Below are positions 9,395 to 18,139 of a stretch of DNA of 43,067 bases, in pieces. Where the stretch lies: positions 1 to 43,067 of the forward strand of contig JAFSIC010000006.1 in NCBI GenBank assembly GCA_017439985.1, read 5' to 3'. This DNA comes from Oscillospiraceae bacterium. GTDB taxonomy: Bacteria; Bacillota; Clostridia; Oscillospirales; Ruminococcaceae. Numbering within the stretch: position 1 is the stretch's first letter; every line of letters starts with the position of its first letter. Position numbers and translations under genes: made by a program. The notes beneath the pieces are model-generated. The model had not been told where the DNA came from, searched no databases, and worked only from the letters and a program-made list of their open reading frames with translations.

Positions 9395-9544
9395 TTATAG
9401 GAATACCCAAGGGCGTGTTGCGCCCAATTGATGATTTCAAATGATATTGAGGTGAACGTATGAATCCTGACCCGAGTAGCAGTAAACAGAAAATCAGCGG
9501 TCAGGACTCTGCAAAGGCTTCCTGATCCGGAAAGAAGGTCGCCT
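9395..9544 (+). promoter_or_regulatory. Structured corA leader with mutually exclusive hairpins
   Basis: A first hairpin GGGCG-TGTTG-CGCCC lies at 9411-9425. Inside the leader ORF, segment A TCCTGACC (9465-9472, the codons for Asn-Pro-Asp-Pro) is perfectly complementary to segment B GGTCAGGA (9499-9506). Segment B is also complementary, with one G-U pair, to segment C TCCTGATC (9520-9527), which contains the leader stop codon and ends just before the corA ribosome binding site (AAGAAGG, 9532-9538). A:B and B:C cannot form together. No T-run follows, so control would act on translation or Rho rather than an intrinsic terminator. The pairing is seen; the function is inferred. Confidence 0.6.
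9460..9525 (+). CDS. 21-residue leader peptide upstream of corA (M-N-P-D-P start)
   Basis: A short ORF with an excellent ribosome binding site (GAGGTGA, four bases before ATG), starting M-N-P-D-P-S-S-S-K-Q and ending 19 bases before corA. The alternating Pro/acidic opening resembles the MgtL peptides that precede the Mg2+ transporter gene mgtA in enterobacteria (MDPEP in Salmonella, MEPDP in E. coli), where such codons destabilise ribosomes at low Mg2+. The gene downstream here is also a Mg2+ channel of a different family. The hairpin segments it contains link its translation to RNA folding. No experimental evidence. Confidence 0.65.
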   Translation: MNPDPSSSKQKISGQDSAKAS

Positions 9545-10477
9545 ATGCTCAATTTCTATAAAACTATCAACAATCGTATTGAAGAAATCTCTGCCATGGA
9601 AGAAGGCTGCTGGGTAAGCGCCATCGCACCGACTGAAGAAGAAGTATCTTTCCTGGTGAATACGCTTCGTATCGACCCGGACTTTGTTCGCTCCGCATTG
9701 GACGAAGAGGAAGCTTCCCGTGTTGATACCGACGACGAAAACAACACTCTTGTCATCGTCGACGTTCCGATCGCGGAAGGCCAGAAAGAGGATAACACCA
9801 TCGTTTACTCCACCATTCCAATGGCAATCATTTATACACCACAGCAGGTCGTTACCATCTCCCTGAAAACCAATTCCATCATCGAAGAGTTTCGTCAGGG
9901 CGTGGTGAAAAACCTGCAGACAGCACAAAAAACACAGTTTCTGCTGAAGCTGCTGCTTCGTATCGCGACCCGCTTCCTGCAGTATCTGAAACAAATCGAT
10001 AAGCTGTCCACTACAACGGAGAGTTTGCTTCATAAAATGATGCGTAATAAGGAGATCATCCAGCTGCTGAACTTGGAAAAATCTCTGGTTTACTTCTCCA
10101 CTTCTCTGAAATCCAACGAGGTCACACTGGAAAAAATCATGCGTGGCCGCATTATTAAGCTGTACGAAGAAGACGAAGATCTGCTGGGCGATGTCATCAT
10201 CGAGATCAAGCAGGCAATCGAGATGTGCAGCATTTATTCCAACACCCTGTCCGGAACCATGGACGCTGTTTCGTCCATCATTTCCAACAATCTGAACAAC
10301 GTGATGAAAGTTCTGACTTCTCTGACCATTATCATGACGATCCCAAACATCATCTTTGGTATGTACGGCATGAATGTCAGCGGACTGCCGTTCCCGACTT
10401 TCGGCGCTGCCTTTGCAATGGCAGCTGTTCTGATGCTCATCGGCACCATCATACTGAACCGGAAGGGCCTGTTATAA
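9545..10477 (+). CDS. corA: CorA-family magnesium/divalent cation transporter
   Basis: 310 residues: a soluble alpha/beta N-terminal domain, a long helical stalk (about residues 130-240), then two membrane helices at the C-terminus with the signature Gly-Met-Asn at 275-277 (in MYGMNVSG) between them. This motif forms the pore entrance of the pentameric channel. Usual CorA length. The ribosome binding site AAGAAGG is weaker than most in the window, which suits control by the upstream leader. No intrinsic terminator is seen before murA. Confidence 0.95.
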   Translation: MLNFYKTINNRIEEISAMEEGCWVSAIAPTEEEVSFLVNTLRIDPDFVRSALDEEEASRVDTDDENNTLVIVDVPIAEGQKEDNTIVYSTIPMAIIYTPQQVVTISLKTNSIIEEFRQGVVKNLQTAQKTQFLLKLLLRIATRFLQYLKQIDKLSTTTESLLHKMMRNKEIIQLLNLEKSLVYFSTSLKSNEVTLEKIMRGRIIKLYEEDEDLLGDVIIEIKQAIEMCSIYSNTLSGTMDAVSSIISNNLNNVMKVLTSLTIIMTIPNIIFGMYGMNVSGLPFPTFGAAFAMAAVLMLIGTIILNRKGLL

Positions 10478-10496
10478 ATTTGATTGAGAAAAATTT

Positions 10497-10560
10497 CAGC
10501 CGTTAATTGAGAGCGGCTGTGACATACTATCATCGATATTCCCGAACGATTTGATCGTTC
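10497..10560 (+). other. Two hairpins between corA and murA
   Basis: CAGCCG/CGGCTG (10497-10519, 11-base loop) and GAACGAT-TTG-ATCGTTC (10544-10560). Neither has a T-run, so they are not clear terminators. They may be RNA-stability or regulatory structures in the murA leader. Confidence 0.4.
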
Positions 10561-10603
10561 CCTTCACGCAACCCAAATAAAACAACGTAAGGGGAGACCC
10601 ATT

Positions 10604-11887
10604 TTGGAAAAATACATCATCGAGGGCGGTAACCGCCTCAACGGCGAGGTGGAGATCAGCGGCGCAAAAAATGCAGTCGTTGCAATCATCCCTGCCACTA
10701 TCCTTGCGAAAGACCGCTGCGTCATTGAAAATGTTCCAAACATCAGCGACGTGACGATCCTGTTCCGCATCCTGCGCGATCTTGGCGCAAAAGTAAACTA
10801 CCTGACCAAAAACAGTGTTGAAATCGACACTTCTCATATTTCCGAACCGGTGGTTCCGTATGAATCCTCCCGCCATCTGAGAGCTTCTTACTACTTCCTG
10901 GGTGCTTTCCTCGGCCGATTCAGCGAAGCTCACGTTTCCCCTCCGGGTGGCTGCAACTTTGGTGTACGTCCGATCGACCAGCATATCAAAGGCTTTGAGG
11001 CTCTTGGTGCGGAAATCACTACCGACTACGGCTTCATTCATGCAACTTCTCCACAGCTGTACGGTTCCCACATCTATCTGGACGTGGTTTCTGTTGGTGC
11101 GACCATCAACATCATGCTGGCCGCAGTAAAAGCAAAAGGTCTGACCGTCATCGAAAACTGTGCAAAAGAACCGCACATTGTTGACCTGGCCAACTTCCTG
11201 AACTCCATGGGTGCAGATATCCGCGGTGCAGGTACCGATGTTATCAAAATCCACGGTGTAGACATCCTGCATGGTACCACCTATTCCATCATTCCGGACC
11301 AGATCGAAGCCGGAACCTATATGACCATGGCAGCTGCTACCGGCGGCGATGTGCTTATCAAAAATGTCATTCCAAAACATCTGGAATCCATCACCGACAA
11401 GCTTCTGCAGGCCGGTGTTGAAGTTCTGGAGTATGACGATTCCATCCGTATCCGCCGCAGCAATCCGCTGAAAAAGGTCAATGTCAAAACCCTGCCTCAT
11501 CCGGGCTTCCCAACCGATATGCAGCCTCAGATGACCGCTCTGCTGTCTCTTGCTCAGGGTACCAGTATTGTTACCGAGGGCGTGTGGGATAACCGCTTCA
11601 AATATGTGGACGAGCTTGCTCGCATGGGTGCGAAAATCCAGGTTGACGGTAAAGTTGCTGTTGTAGAAGGCGTTGCTCAGCTGAGCGGTGCACCGGTCAA
11701 AGCGACCGACCTCCGTGCCGGCGCTGCACTGCTTCAGGCTGCACTCTGCGCACATGGTACTTCCGTCCTCGAGGATATCCACTACATCGAACGTGGTTAC
11801 GAAGATATTATTCCAAAACTGCAGAATCTCGGCGCAAACATCAAAAAGGTCAACACCCCGGATGCTGCCGTTTCTCAGGCACAGTAA
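10604..11887 (+). CDS. murA: UDP-N-acetylglucosamine 1-carboxyvinyltransferase
   Basis: 427 residues starting TTG at 10604, preceded by AAGGGGAG. It transfers enolpyruvate from PEP to UDP-GlcNAc, the first committed step of peptidoglycan synthesis. Visible: Lys22 in SGAKNA, catalytic Cys117 in PPGGCNFGVRPIDQHIKG (so a fosfomycin-sensitive type is expected rather than a Cys-to-Asp variant), and the C-terminal Arg in DLRAGAAL. The second MurA copy usual in Firmicutes is not in this window. Confidence 0.97.
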   Translation: MEKYIIEGGNRLNGEVEISGAKNAVVAIIPATILAKDRCVIENVPNISDVTILFRILRDLGAKVNYLTKNSVEIDTSHISEPVVPYESSRHLRASYYFLGAFLGRFSEAHVSPPGGCNFGVRPIDQHIKGFEALGAEITTDYGFIHATSPQLYGSHIYLDVVSVGATINIMLAAVKAKGLTVIENCAKEPHIVDLANFLNSMGADIRGAGTDVIKIHGVDILHGTTYSIIPDQIEAGTYMTMAAATGGDVLIKNVIPKHLESITDKLLQAGVEVLEYDDSIRIRRSNPLKKVNVKTLPHPGFPTDMQPQMTALLSLAQGTSIVTEGVWDNRFKYVDELARMGAKIQVDGKVAVVEGVAQLSGAPVKATDLRAGAALLQAALCAHGTSVLEDIHYIERGYEDIIPKLQNLGANIKKVNTPDAAVSQAQ

Positions 11888-11897
11888 CAGAACATCA

Positions 11898-11929
11898 TGA
11901 CCGGACAGGTCCGCCTGTCCGGTTTTTTC
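11898..11929 (+). terminator. Terminator of murA
   Basis: Stem ACCGGACAGG/CCTGTCCGGT (11900-11922) followed by six T. Confidence 0.92.
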
Positions 11930-11965
11930 TTGCAAGAAATACAACTTTCGGAAAGGAGGCCTCCC

Positions 11966-12748
11966 ATGGCTGAACTTTGTCCGCTTGGAAGCGGAAGCAG
12001 CGGCAACAGCACCTTGATTCGCAGCGGCGGTACATCCATCCTTGTGGATGCCGGATTGAGCTGCAAGGCCATCTGCAGCGCTTTGGAACAAGTCGGCTCT
12101 CATTATGAAGAGCTGGATGCCATTTTCCTGACTCACGAACACTCCGACCACATCAAGGCTCTGCCTGTCCTGCTGAAAAAAGTGAACTGCCCGGTCTATG
12201 CCACTGCACCGGTACTGGATTACATCAGCCGCAGCCTGAAAATCCCGGCACATACTGCGTTGGTTCCGCTGGAGGACAAGCCGCTGGCTCTGCATGACTT
12301 GGAAGTTCGCTCCTTTGCCACCCCTCATGACAGCGTGGGCAGCGTAGGCTATCAATTCCGCACGCAGGACGATAAACTGCTGGCTGTCGCCACTGACTTA
12401 GGGCACATGACTGACGAAATCATGAGCTTTTTGCTTCCTTGTAAGGCTATCCTGCTGGAATCCAACTACGATGACGGTATGCTCATGTGCTCCTCTTATC
12501 CTTATATTTTGAAGCGCCGTATTGCATCTTCCATGGGACATCTTTCCAATATAGACTGCGCTGCTTCCGCGGTCACCTTGGCACAAAACGGCGTGGAACA
12601 TTTTATTTTAGGACATTTGAGCCAGAATAATAATCTGCCGGAACTGGCTTTTACCGCCACCAAAAACGCACTGGAACTGGCCGGCTGCGGAGCTGTTGAT
12701 CTCCGTGTCGCCAAACGCTCTCAAGTCAGCGAACCCATTCAATTTTAA
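11966..12748 (+). CDS. Metallo-beta-lactamase-fold hydrolase, WalJ/YycJ type
   Basis: 260 residues from the ATG at 11966, five bases after GGAGGCC; the reading frame extends upstream through the murA terminator but that part is not coding. The metal motif THEHSDH is near residue 53, with further His and Asp ligands (ATDLGH near residue 140). The opening LGSGSSGNSTLI and length fit the YycJ/WalJ family, linked in Bacillus to cell-wall and division control. Twelve bases separate it from rlmH; in Firmicutes rlmH (yydA) often follows the wal locus, so the pairing is expected. Confidence 0.92.
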   Translation: MAELCPLGSGSSGNSTLIRSGGTSILVDAGLSCKAICSALEQVGSHYEELDAIFLTHEHSDHIKALPVLLKKVNCPVYATAPVLDYISRSLKIPAHTALVPLEDKPLALHDLEVRSFATPHDSVGSVGYQFRTQDDKLLAVATDLGHMTDEIMSFLLPCKAILLESNYDDGMLMCSSYPYILKRRIASSMGHLSNIDCAASAVTLAQNGVEHFILGHLSQNNNLPELAFTATKNALELAGCGAVDLRVAKRSQVSEPIQF

Positions 12749-12760
12749 GGAGGTACTTCT

Positions 12761-13243
12761 ATGCTGAAGATCGATCTCATCACCGTCGGAAAACTGAAAG
12801 AGGATTATCTGCGCAAAGCCTGCGAAGAATATCAGAAGCGCCTGTCCTCCTACTGCAAACTGAACATACTGGAATTGCCGGAAAGCAAGCTGCCGCAGGA
12901 CCCATCCCCTGCACAGATCGCAGACTGCATCGAAAACGAAGGCCAGTCTATCCTTGCAAAGATCCCCGCTCAGAGCTATGTGATCACCATGTGCATCGAA
13001 GGCGAGATGTTGTCCTCTCCACAGCTAGCGCAGAAAATCTCCGCCGCACAAGTGCAGGGTGCCAGCCATATTTCTTTTGTTATCGGCGGTTCCTGGGGCT
13101 TGTCTGAAAAAGTAAAGAAGCAGTCTCAACTGCGTCTTTCCATGTCCCGCATGACCTTCCCTCATCAGCTTGCCCGAGTTATGGTACTGGAACAGCTGTA
13201 CCGCGCCTGCGCCATCAACAATAATTCCAAATACCATAAATAA
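12761..13243 (+). CDS. rlmH: 23S rRNA (pseudouridine-1915-N3)-methyltransferase
   Basis: 160 residues, full family length, with AGGAGGT before the ATG. SPOUT fold: N-terminal LITVGKLKEDYLRKACEEY, SAM-binding FVIGGSWGLSEKV, and C-terminal MTFPHQLARVMVLEQLYRAC ending in YHK. It methylates pseudouridine 1915 of 23S rRNA on assembled 70S ribosomes. The Gly-Gly-Ser-Trp-Gly loop replaces the more usual GGADG or GGAYG. Same operon as the metallo-hydrolase. No terminator is visible after it. Confidence 0.97.
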   Translation: MLKIDLITVGKLKEDYLRKACEEYQKRLSSYCKLNILELPESKLPQDPSPAQIADCIENEGQSILAKIPAQSYVITMCIEGEMLSSPQLAQKISAAQVQGASHISFVIGGSWGLSEKVKKQSQLRLSMSRMTFPHQLARVMVLEQLYRACAINNNSKYHK

Positions 13244-13381
13244 AGCCTCTCTCTTTTGCCGAAAATAGGTAGTAAGTTAGCATGTTTTTACAACTACTTA
13301 TCCAAAATTTATTTTTTCATTGACAGAAGTATCGCAATCAACTGAAATTTGTTTTATAATATAAGTGTCGAAATTTGTATC

Positions 13382-13397
13382 AGAGTCCCCGGACTCT
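13382..13397 (+). other. Hairpin in the PRPP synthetase leader
   Basis: AGAGTC-CCCG-GACTCT directly upstream of the ribosome binding site, downstream of a TATAAT at about 13353-13358. Function unknown. Confidence 0.4.
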
Positions 13398-13430
13398 ATG
13401 AACAACGATCATTGAGGAGGAAGATTCCCT

Positions 13431-14597
13431 ATGGCAAACAAACATGAAGTTTCTATCCCAGTCGGTATGCTCAGCGTAGTAGGCATGAGAGGCTGCGAAG
13501 ATATGTGCAGCAAAGTAGACGCTTACCTTGCTGAATGGCGTGCAGCTCGCCACGGCGAACTGACCGAAGACGCTGATTTCAACGGCTACATCCGTGATTC
13601 CTACCTGCTGAAAACCAAATGCCCACGTTTCGGCTCCGGTGAAGCAAAAGGTACCATTCTGGAATCCGCTCGTGGCCATGATATTTTCATCGTATGCGAC
13701 GTATTCAACTACGGTGTGACCTACGATATGTACGGCATGAAAGTTCCAATGAGCCCGGATGACCACTTCCAGGACATCAAACGTATCATCGCTGCAATCG
13801 GTGGTAAAGCTCGTCGTATCAACGTTATTATGCCTATGCTGTACGAAGGCCGTCAGCACAAACGCTCCACCCGTGAATCTCTGGACTGCGCACTGGCTCT
13901 TCAGGAACTGGTAAACATGGGTGTTGAAAACATCATCACCTTCGACGCTCACGACGCTCGTGTACAGAACGCAATTCCTCTGCGCGGCGGTTTTGAAAGC
14001 GTTCAGCCTACCTATCAGTTCGTAAAAGCTCTGGTTAACAATGTTCCTGATCTCGACCTGAGCAAACTGATGATCATCTCCCCTGACGAAGGCGGTATGG
14101 GTCGCTGCATGTACTACTCCTCCGTTCTCGGTGTTGACCTGGGTATGTTCTACAAACGCAGAGACTACTCCGTAATCGTAAACGGCCGTAACCCAATCGT
14201 TGCTCATGACTTCCTGGGTTCTGACGTAGCAGGCAAAGATCTGATCGTTGTTGACGATATGATCTCCTCCGGTGACTCCGTTCTGGATATCGGTAAAAAA
14301 CTGAAAGCTGCCGGTGCAAACAGAATCTTCATCTGCACCACCTTCGGTCTGTTCTGCAATGGTCTGGAGAACTTCGACAAAGCTTACGAAGCTGGTCACA
14401 TTACCAAAGTCTTCACCACCAACCTGAACTACCGTCCACAGGAACTGATCGACCGTCCATGGTATCAGGAAGTTGACATGTCCAAATACATCGCTTACCT
14501 CATCGATACTCTGAACCACGACGAATCCATCAGCGGCCTGCTTGAGCCTGTTCACAGAATCAACAAACTGCTGGCTGAAAAAGGTCTCAAAAAATAA
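13431..14597 (+). CDS. prs: Ribose-phosphate pyrophosphokinase (long form)
   Basis: 388 residues, longer than the 310-320 of classical Prs. The PRPP-binding loop DLIVVDDMISSGDS is near residues 266-279, and the catalytic-flexible region contains MLYEGRQHKRSTRES near residue 140. FDAHDARVQNA matches the conserved FDLHA-type segment. It makes PRPP from ribose 5-phosphate and ATP for purine, pyrimidine, His, Trp and NAD synthesis. GAGGAGG precedes the ATG. Codons are strongly biased, like the phosphohexomutase gene. An N-terminal extension of about 60 residues is typical of the long clostridial form. Confidence 0.92.
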   Translation: MANKHEVSIPVGMLSVVGMRGCEDMCSKVDAYLAEWRAARHGELTEDADFNGYIRDSYLLKTKCPRFGSGEAKGTILESARGHDIFIVCDVFNYGVTYDMYGMKVPMSPDDHFQDIKRIIAAIGGKARRINVIMPMLYEGRQHKRSTRESLDCALALQELVNMGVENIITFDAHDARVQNAIPLRGGFESVQPTYQFVKALVNNVPDLDLSKLMIISPDEGGMGRCMYYSSVLGVDLGMFYKRRDYSVIVNGRNPIVAHDFLGSDVAGKDLIVVDDMISSGDSVLDIGKKLKAAGANRIFICTTFGLFCNGLENFDKAYEAGHITKVFTTNLNYRPQELIDRPWYQEVDMSKYIAYLIDTLNHDESISGLLEPVHRINKLLAEKGLKK

Positions 14598-14608
14598 TCG
14601 CACTTTTT

Positions 14609-14638
14609 ACTCCTCCGCTAATGCGGAGGAGTTTTTTT
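14609..14638 (+). terminator. Terminator of prs
   Basis: ACTCCTCCGC-TAAT-GCGGAGGAGT followed by seven T. Confidence 0.92.
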
Positions 14639-14641
14639 ATG

Positions 14642-14682
14642 CAAAAACAGTAGGAGCGCCCATAAGGACGCTCCTACTGCTG
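14642..14682 (-). terminator. Terminator of the ABC operon
   Basis: CAGTAGGAGCG (14648-14658) pairs with CGCTCCTACTG (14669-14679); the minus-strand tail is T-rich. Confidence 0.88.
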
Positions 14683-14709
14683 TTATAGATGAAATTTTAC
14701 GTAGTTCTC

Positions 14710-17262
14710 TTAGAAACCAATGGTGATGCGGCTGCCATCAGCATTGAGGAATGGAGTCTCCTCCATGCAGCGCAGCTCTGCAGCGGATTTGTCTTCGAGG
14801 ATTTGTGGACAATACTGCTCGCAGTACACCTTCATGGAAACGGTGTTTTCCAATGTTTTCACCTGCTTCCAGCTGAGGTATTCCTCTGTTTTCGGAATCA
14901 GTTCTGTTGTCGTCAGCAGGATGGTACCATTTTCCGCAATCTGCGGAGCATCTTTTTCTGCTTTATTCAGCAAATCTTTCTCTGCGTGGGAGAGAACATA
15001 CGGAACTACGAAATCGTTGTTCTTCACCATGGCCTCTGCCACAATCGCACGATCGATAAAGTACTGCATGTTACTAATATGAATACCATCCTCGTTATTG
15101 GCAAACAGCTCAACGTAGTACTGGTCTCCGTAACCATTGTAAACAGAAGTTGCGTTTTCTACGAAGATTCTCATGGTCTCCGGATCCGTCAGCTCATTTT
15201 CACCCAGATAGTAGTCATATTTTTCAAAGATGCCCATATCGGTTGTACGAGCCAGACCCGGCAGATCGCTCTTATAACTTTCGCCCAGATTCACGCTGAG
15301 CAGACGGTCATAGAAGCTCTCCTGCACCTGCAGGTCCAGTCCTGTTTTTTCCAGAACCTGGCGGGTATTGCTGTCATTCATGCGAACAATGAAGTGCTCT
15401 ACGGAGTCAAAGTGGTACAGCTCACCGTATTCCTCATAGATTTTTTTCGGATACTTGGCAGCAAAAATCAGCTGAGCTACTTCCTGATTGTTGTCGGTAT
15501 CGCGAAGCTGTGCCGCATCGGTGTTTTTCAGGTCGCTGCGGATGGCCTCCAACAGCGCTGCCCAATACTCTGCAGAAATCTCACCTTCACCGATCAGGTT
15601 ACCCATTTTATCGGTGATATGAACGAATTCCAGATACTCCGGTTTCAATTCAAAGAATGGATTATATTTTTCCAGCATTTCATCGCTGTATTTGAGCGTC
15701 AACAGCGTGTCGGTGCTGTTGTCACGGAAATTCAGGCGACGGTTGATGGTAAATGGACCATCTTCATAGGAAACTTCTCCCCAGCCCAGATACGTACCTT
15801 CCGCGTTAAGGGACTGCTCATGGAGCTTTGTTACCAGCTCGATGGTTTCCTTCTCCTCCAGCTCATAAAGAGGAATATAAATATCGCCTTGAATCTCTTC
15901 GCGGGTGTTTTCTTTTCCATCCGGCAGAACCTCGTACTTCATGGCGTACTCGTCCGAATGGATTCTCTCACTCATGATGAAATCCAGCTCCAGCTGAACC
16001 GTCTTGACAGATTCCACTTCCGGGATTTTCGCATCGAAGCCAAAGCCGTCGAAAGCAAAGTACAAGCTTGCCACCACAATGATTCCGGTGGATGCCGCCA
16101 AATATGGCAGGCATTTCTTCATGTTATGGAAGCCGCGATTGGTAACAGCTTCGATGATGAGGTAAACCAGCGGGGCACCGGTCAGTGCACCGAACAGGAA
16201 GATAAAGCGGCTGTCCAGACCCAGCACATCGCCGAATACAACACCGAAGAGGAAGCCGCCTACAATAGCGGACATCAGTTTTACAACAAAGCCGATATAA
16301 CTCTGACGACCCCACTGTTCTGCACGCTCGCTCTGGCGTTTGCTGTACAGTTTCAGTGCCATCCACAATGCAGCTGCACCCAGCAGCAGCCAGAAAACAA
16401 GCGGCATCCAAGTGTCGATACCCGCATAGATCTTGCCCTGATAAAAGACATTGGAGATTCCATCCAACTGCAGAACGATGACCTTACCCAATGCAAAAAC
16501 AGGAGACAGGAAGTACAGCAGGTTCTCAAAAATAGAGTGAACATCGCCGCCTTCGAAAACGGAAACGTAGGTGTCGAATACCATACCACAGGCTAGATCC
16601 CAGATCAGCATCAGGATGGAGCCCTCCAGCAGCAATGCCACTGTATAGCCTACATTCTCCACCGCGGTAGAAACCGTTACCGCCACTAACGTACTGATAG
16701 CAAAGAGGATAAAGGCTCCCATGGTCCAGGCCAGCACTTCCAAGCCGATGACGCCCCAAATATTGAGCCAATCCAGTTGCGGGAGAAATACAGGATAGGA
16801 CAGCATGGAAATCAAGCTTGTTATCCAAATCGGTACCACAAGTGCGGTACAGCCTGCTGCAAAGTTTGCCCCCAACATGACGCCGCGATCCACAGGCATA
16901 CTGTGGAAGAAGTCCGCCGAGCGTTTTCCATGCATATACGAGTAGAGAACGGCGGAAAATACCAATACCATGACGCACATCAGTGCAGATACCGCAAAAG
17001 AGGTCAAGAGATGGTGGTCCGTATAATAGTAAGCCAAATTTCTTTCAAAATCTGCATGGCGGATGGAATTTTCATAGTTCTCTTTCCATGTGATCAGCGG
17101 ATAGCAGAGCAGCAAAAGAATGCTGTAAATAGCGGTCCAGCCGGCACTCTTCCGCAGGGCAAAACCATAAAGGAAGCCAAACTGGGATTTTTTCAGCGCG
17201 GACAGGTCTTTATTTGAATTCTTACTCATATTCGGATTAGAAGAGGACGTTGTTGTAGTCAT
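14710..17262 (-). CDS. ABC transporter permease of a YtrA-regulated system
   Basis: About 850 residues from the ATG at 17262 (GGAGG nine bases upstream; a later ATG at the MSKNSNKDL segment is possible). The N-terminal 400 residues hold many hydrophobic segments in the ABC-2 export arrangement, with a conserved YSYMHGKRSADFFHSMPV motif between the second and third. The C-terminal half is a large hydrophilic domain outside the membrane core (about residues 430-850), as in DUF6449-type permeases. The start overlaps the end of the ATPase gene by 26 bases, so the two are translationally linked. The substrate is unknown; related Ytr systems respond to cell-wall-active compounds. Confidence 0.88.
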   Translation of the reverse strand: MTTTTSSSNPNMSKNSNKDLSALKKSQFGFLYGFALRKSAGWTAIYSILLLLCYPLITWKENYENSIRHADFERNLAYYYTDHHLLTSFAVSALMCVMVLVFSAVLYSYMHGKRSADFFHSMPVDRGVMLGANFAAGCTALVVPIWITSLISMLSYPVFLPQLDWLNIWGVIGLEVLAWTMGAFILFAISTLVAVTVSTAVENVGYTVALLLEGSILMLIWDLACGMVFDTYVSVFEGGDVHSIFENLLYFLSPVFALGKVIVLQLDGISNVFYQGKIYAGIDTWMPLVFWLLLGAAALWMALKLYSKRQSERAEQWGRQSYIGFVVKLMSAIVGGFLFGVVFGDVLGLDSRFIFLFGALTGAPLVYLIIEAVTNRGFHNMKKCLPYLAASTGIIVVASLYFAFDGFGFDAKIPEVESVKTVQLELDFIMSERIHSDEYAMKYEVLPDGKENTREEIQGDIYIPLYELEEKETIELVTKLHEQSLNAEGTYLGWGEVSYEDGPFTINRRLNFRDNSTDTLLTLKYSDEMLEKYNPFFELKPEYLEFVHITDKMGNLIGEGEISAEYWAALLEAIRSDLKNTDAAQLRDTDNNQEVAQLIFAAKYPKKIYEEYGELYHFDSVEHFIVRMNDSNTRQVLEKTGLDLQVQESFYDRLLSVNLGESYKSDLPGLARTTDMGIFEKYDYYLGENELTDPETMRIFVENATSVYNGYGDQYYVELFANNEDGIHISNMQYFIDRAIVAEAMVKNNDFVVPYVLSHAEKDLLNKAEKDAPQIAENGTILLTTTELIPKTEEYLSWKQVKTLENTVSMKVYCEQYCPQILEDKSAAELRCMEETPFLNADGSRITIGF

Positions 17263-18139
17263 AACCCACAGCCTCCATTTCATAGATAAAGATTTCTTCC
17301 AGCATCATCGGAACTGCCTCACAGAATAGAGGATGGAACTGTTCCAGCTTCTCGCTGACTTCCTCCACCGTACCTCTTGCCACAATGCTGACCATACTGC
17401 CGCTGACCTCCAGCTTCAGAATATCCAACGCTTGCTTGAACTCTGCCTCCGGTAACATCGGCTTGAATGCCGCCTGCACCTTGCAGAAGCCCAATTTCAA
17501 GTCATCCAATTCCCTCTGGAAGAGAATATGACCCTGATGGAGCAGACCTACCTGATCGCAGACATCTTCCAGCTCACGCAGGTTGTGAGATGCAATGATG
17601 ACAGTCATACCTCGCTGTGCCACATCATCTGCCATGATTTTTCTCAGCGCCAGACGCAAAACCGGATCCAAACCGTCAAAAGCTTCATCCAGAAGCAAAT
17701 ATTTCGGCTGGCAGGACAGTGCCAGAATCAGCGCCGCCTGGCGACGCATACCCTTGGAACTGTTGTGCAGCTTATTTTTGCGGCTCATCGGAAATTTTGT
17801 CAGCAGATCCTCATAGCGCTGCTGATTCCAGTTCACATAGAGTTTTTTCAGATATTTCGCCATATCATCCATGGTGGAACCGGGGAAGAAATACAAATCA
17901 TCCGGTACAAAATAAATCTGCTGTTTGATGCTTTCGTTTTCGTAAATCGGCTCATCGTCGATGGTGATGCTGCCCTCTGTCGGCTGATACACACCGGCAA
18001 TCAAGCGCAGCAACGTAGATTTACCTGCACCGTTGGAACCAACCAGACCGCAAATGCAGCCATTTTCGATGGTAGTATTCAGACAGTCCAACGCAGTGAA
18101 CTGTTCAAAGCGTTTAATCAAACCTGTTGCTTTAATCAT
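17237..18139 (-). CDS. ABC transporter ATP-binding protein, YtrB type
   Basis: 300 residues. Walker A GSNGAGKSTLL near residue 36, a signature-like NSSKGMRRQAALILAL near residue 135 (LSGGQ degenerated to SSKGM, usual in this family), Walker B KYLLLDEAFDGLDP, and switch His in IIASHNLRE. The C-terminal 90 residues form an accessory domain. It powers the adjacent permease. Its ATG overlaps the GntR stop by eight bases. Confidence 0.95.
   Translation of the reverse strand: MIKATGLIKRFEQFTALDCLNTTIENGCICGLVGSNGAGKSTLLRLIAGVYQPTEGSITIDDEPIYENESIKQQIYFVPDDLYFFPGSTMDDMAKYLKKLYVNWNQQRYEDLLTKFPMSRKNKLHNSSKGMRRQAALILALSCQPKYLLLDEAFDGLDPVLRLALRKIMADDVAQRGMTVIIASHNLRELEDVCDQVGLLHQGHILFQRELDDLKLGFCKVQAAFKPMLPEAEFKQALDILKLEVSGSMVSIVARGTVEEVSEKLEQFHPLFCEAVPMMLEEIFIYEMEAVGYDYNNVLF

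Noticed and set aside
10496-12355. 619-codon frame antisense to murA and the metallo-hydrolase gene
   Set aside because: It crosses two real genes and a terminator, with no ribosome binding site.
13320-13358. TTGACA with TATAAT as a prs promoter
   Set aside because: The spacer is about 27 bases; TATAAT may be real but its -35 is not clear.
14689-16596. 635-codon frame antisense to the ABC permease gene
   Set aside because: Shadow of the permease gene; no motif and no start signal.
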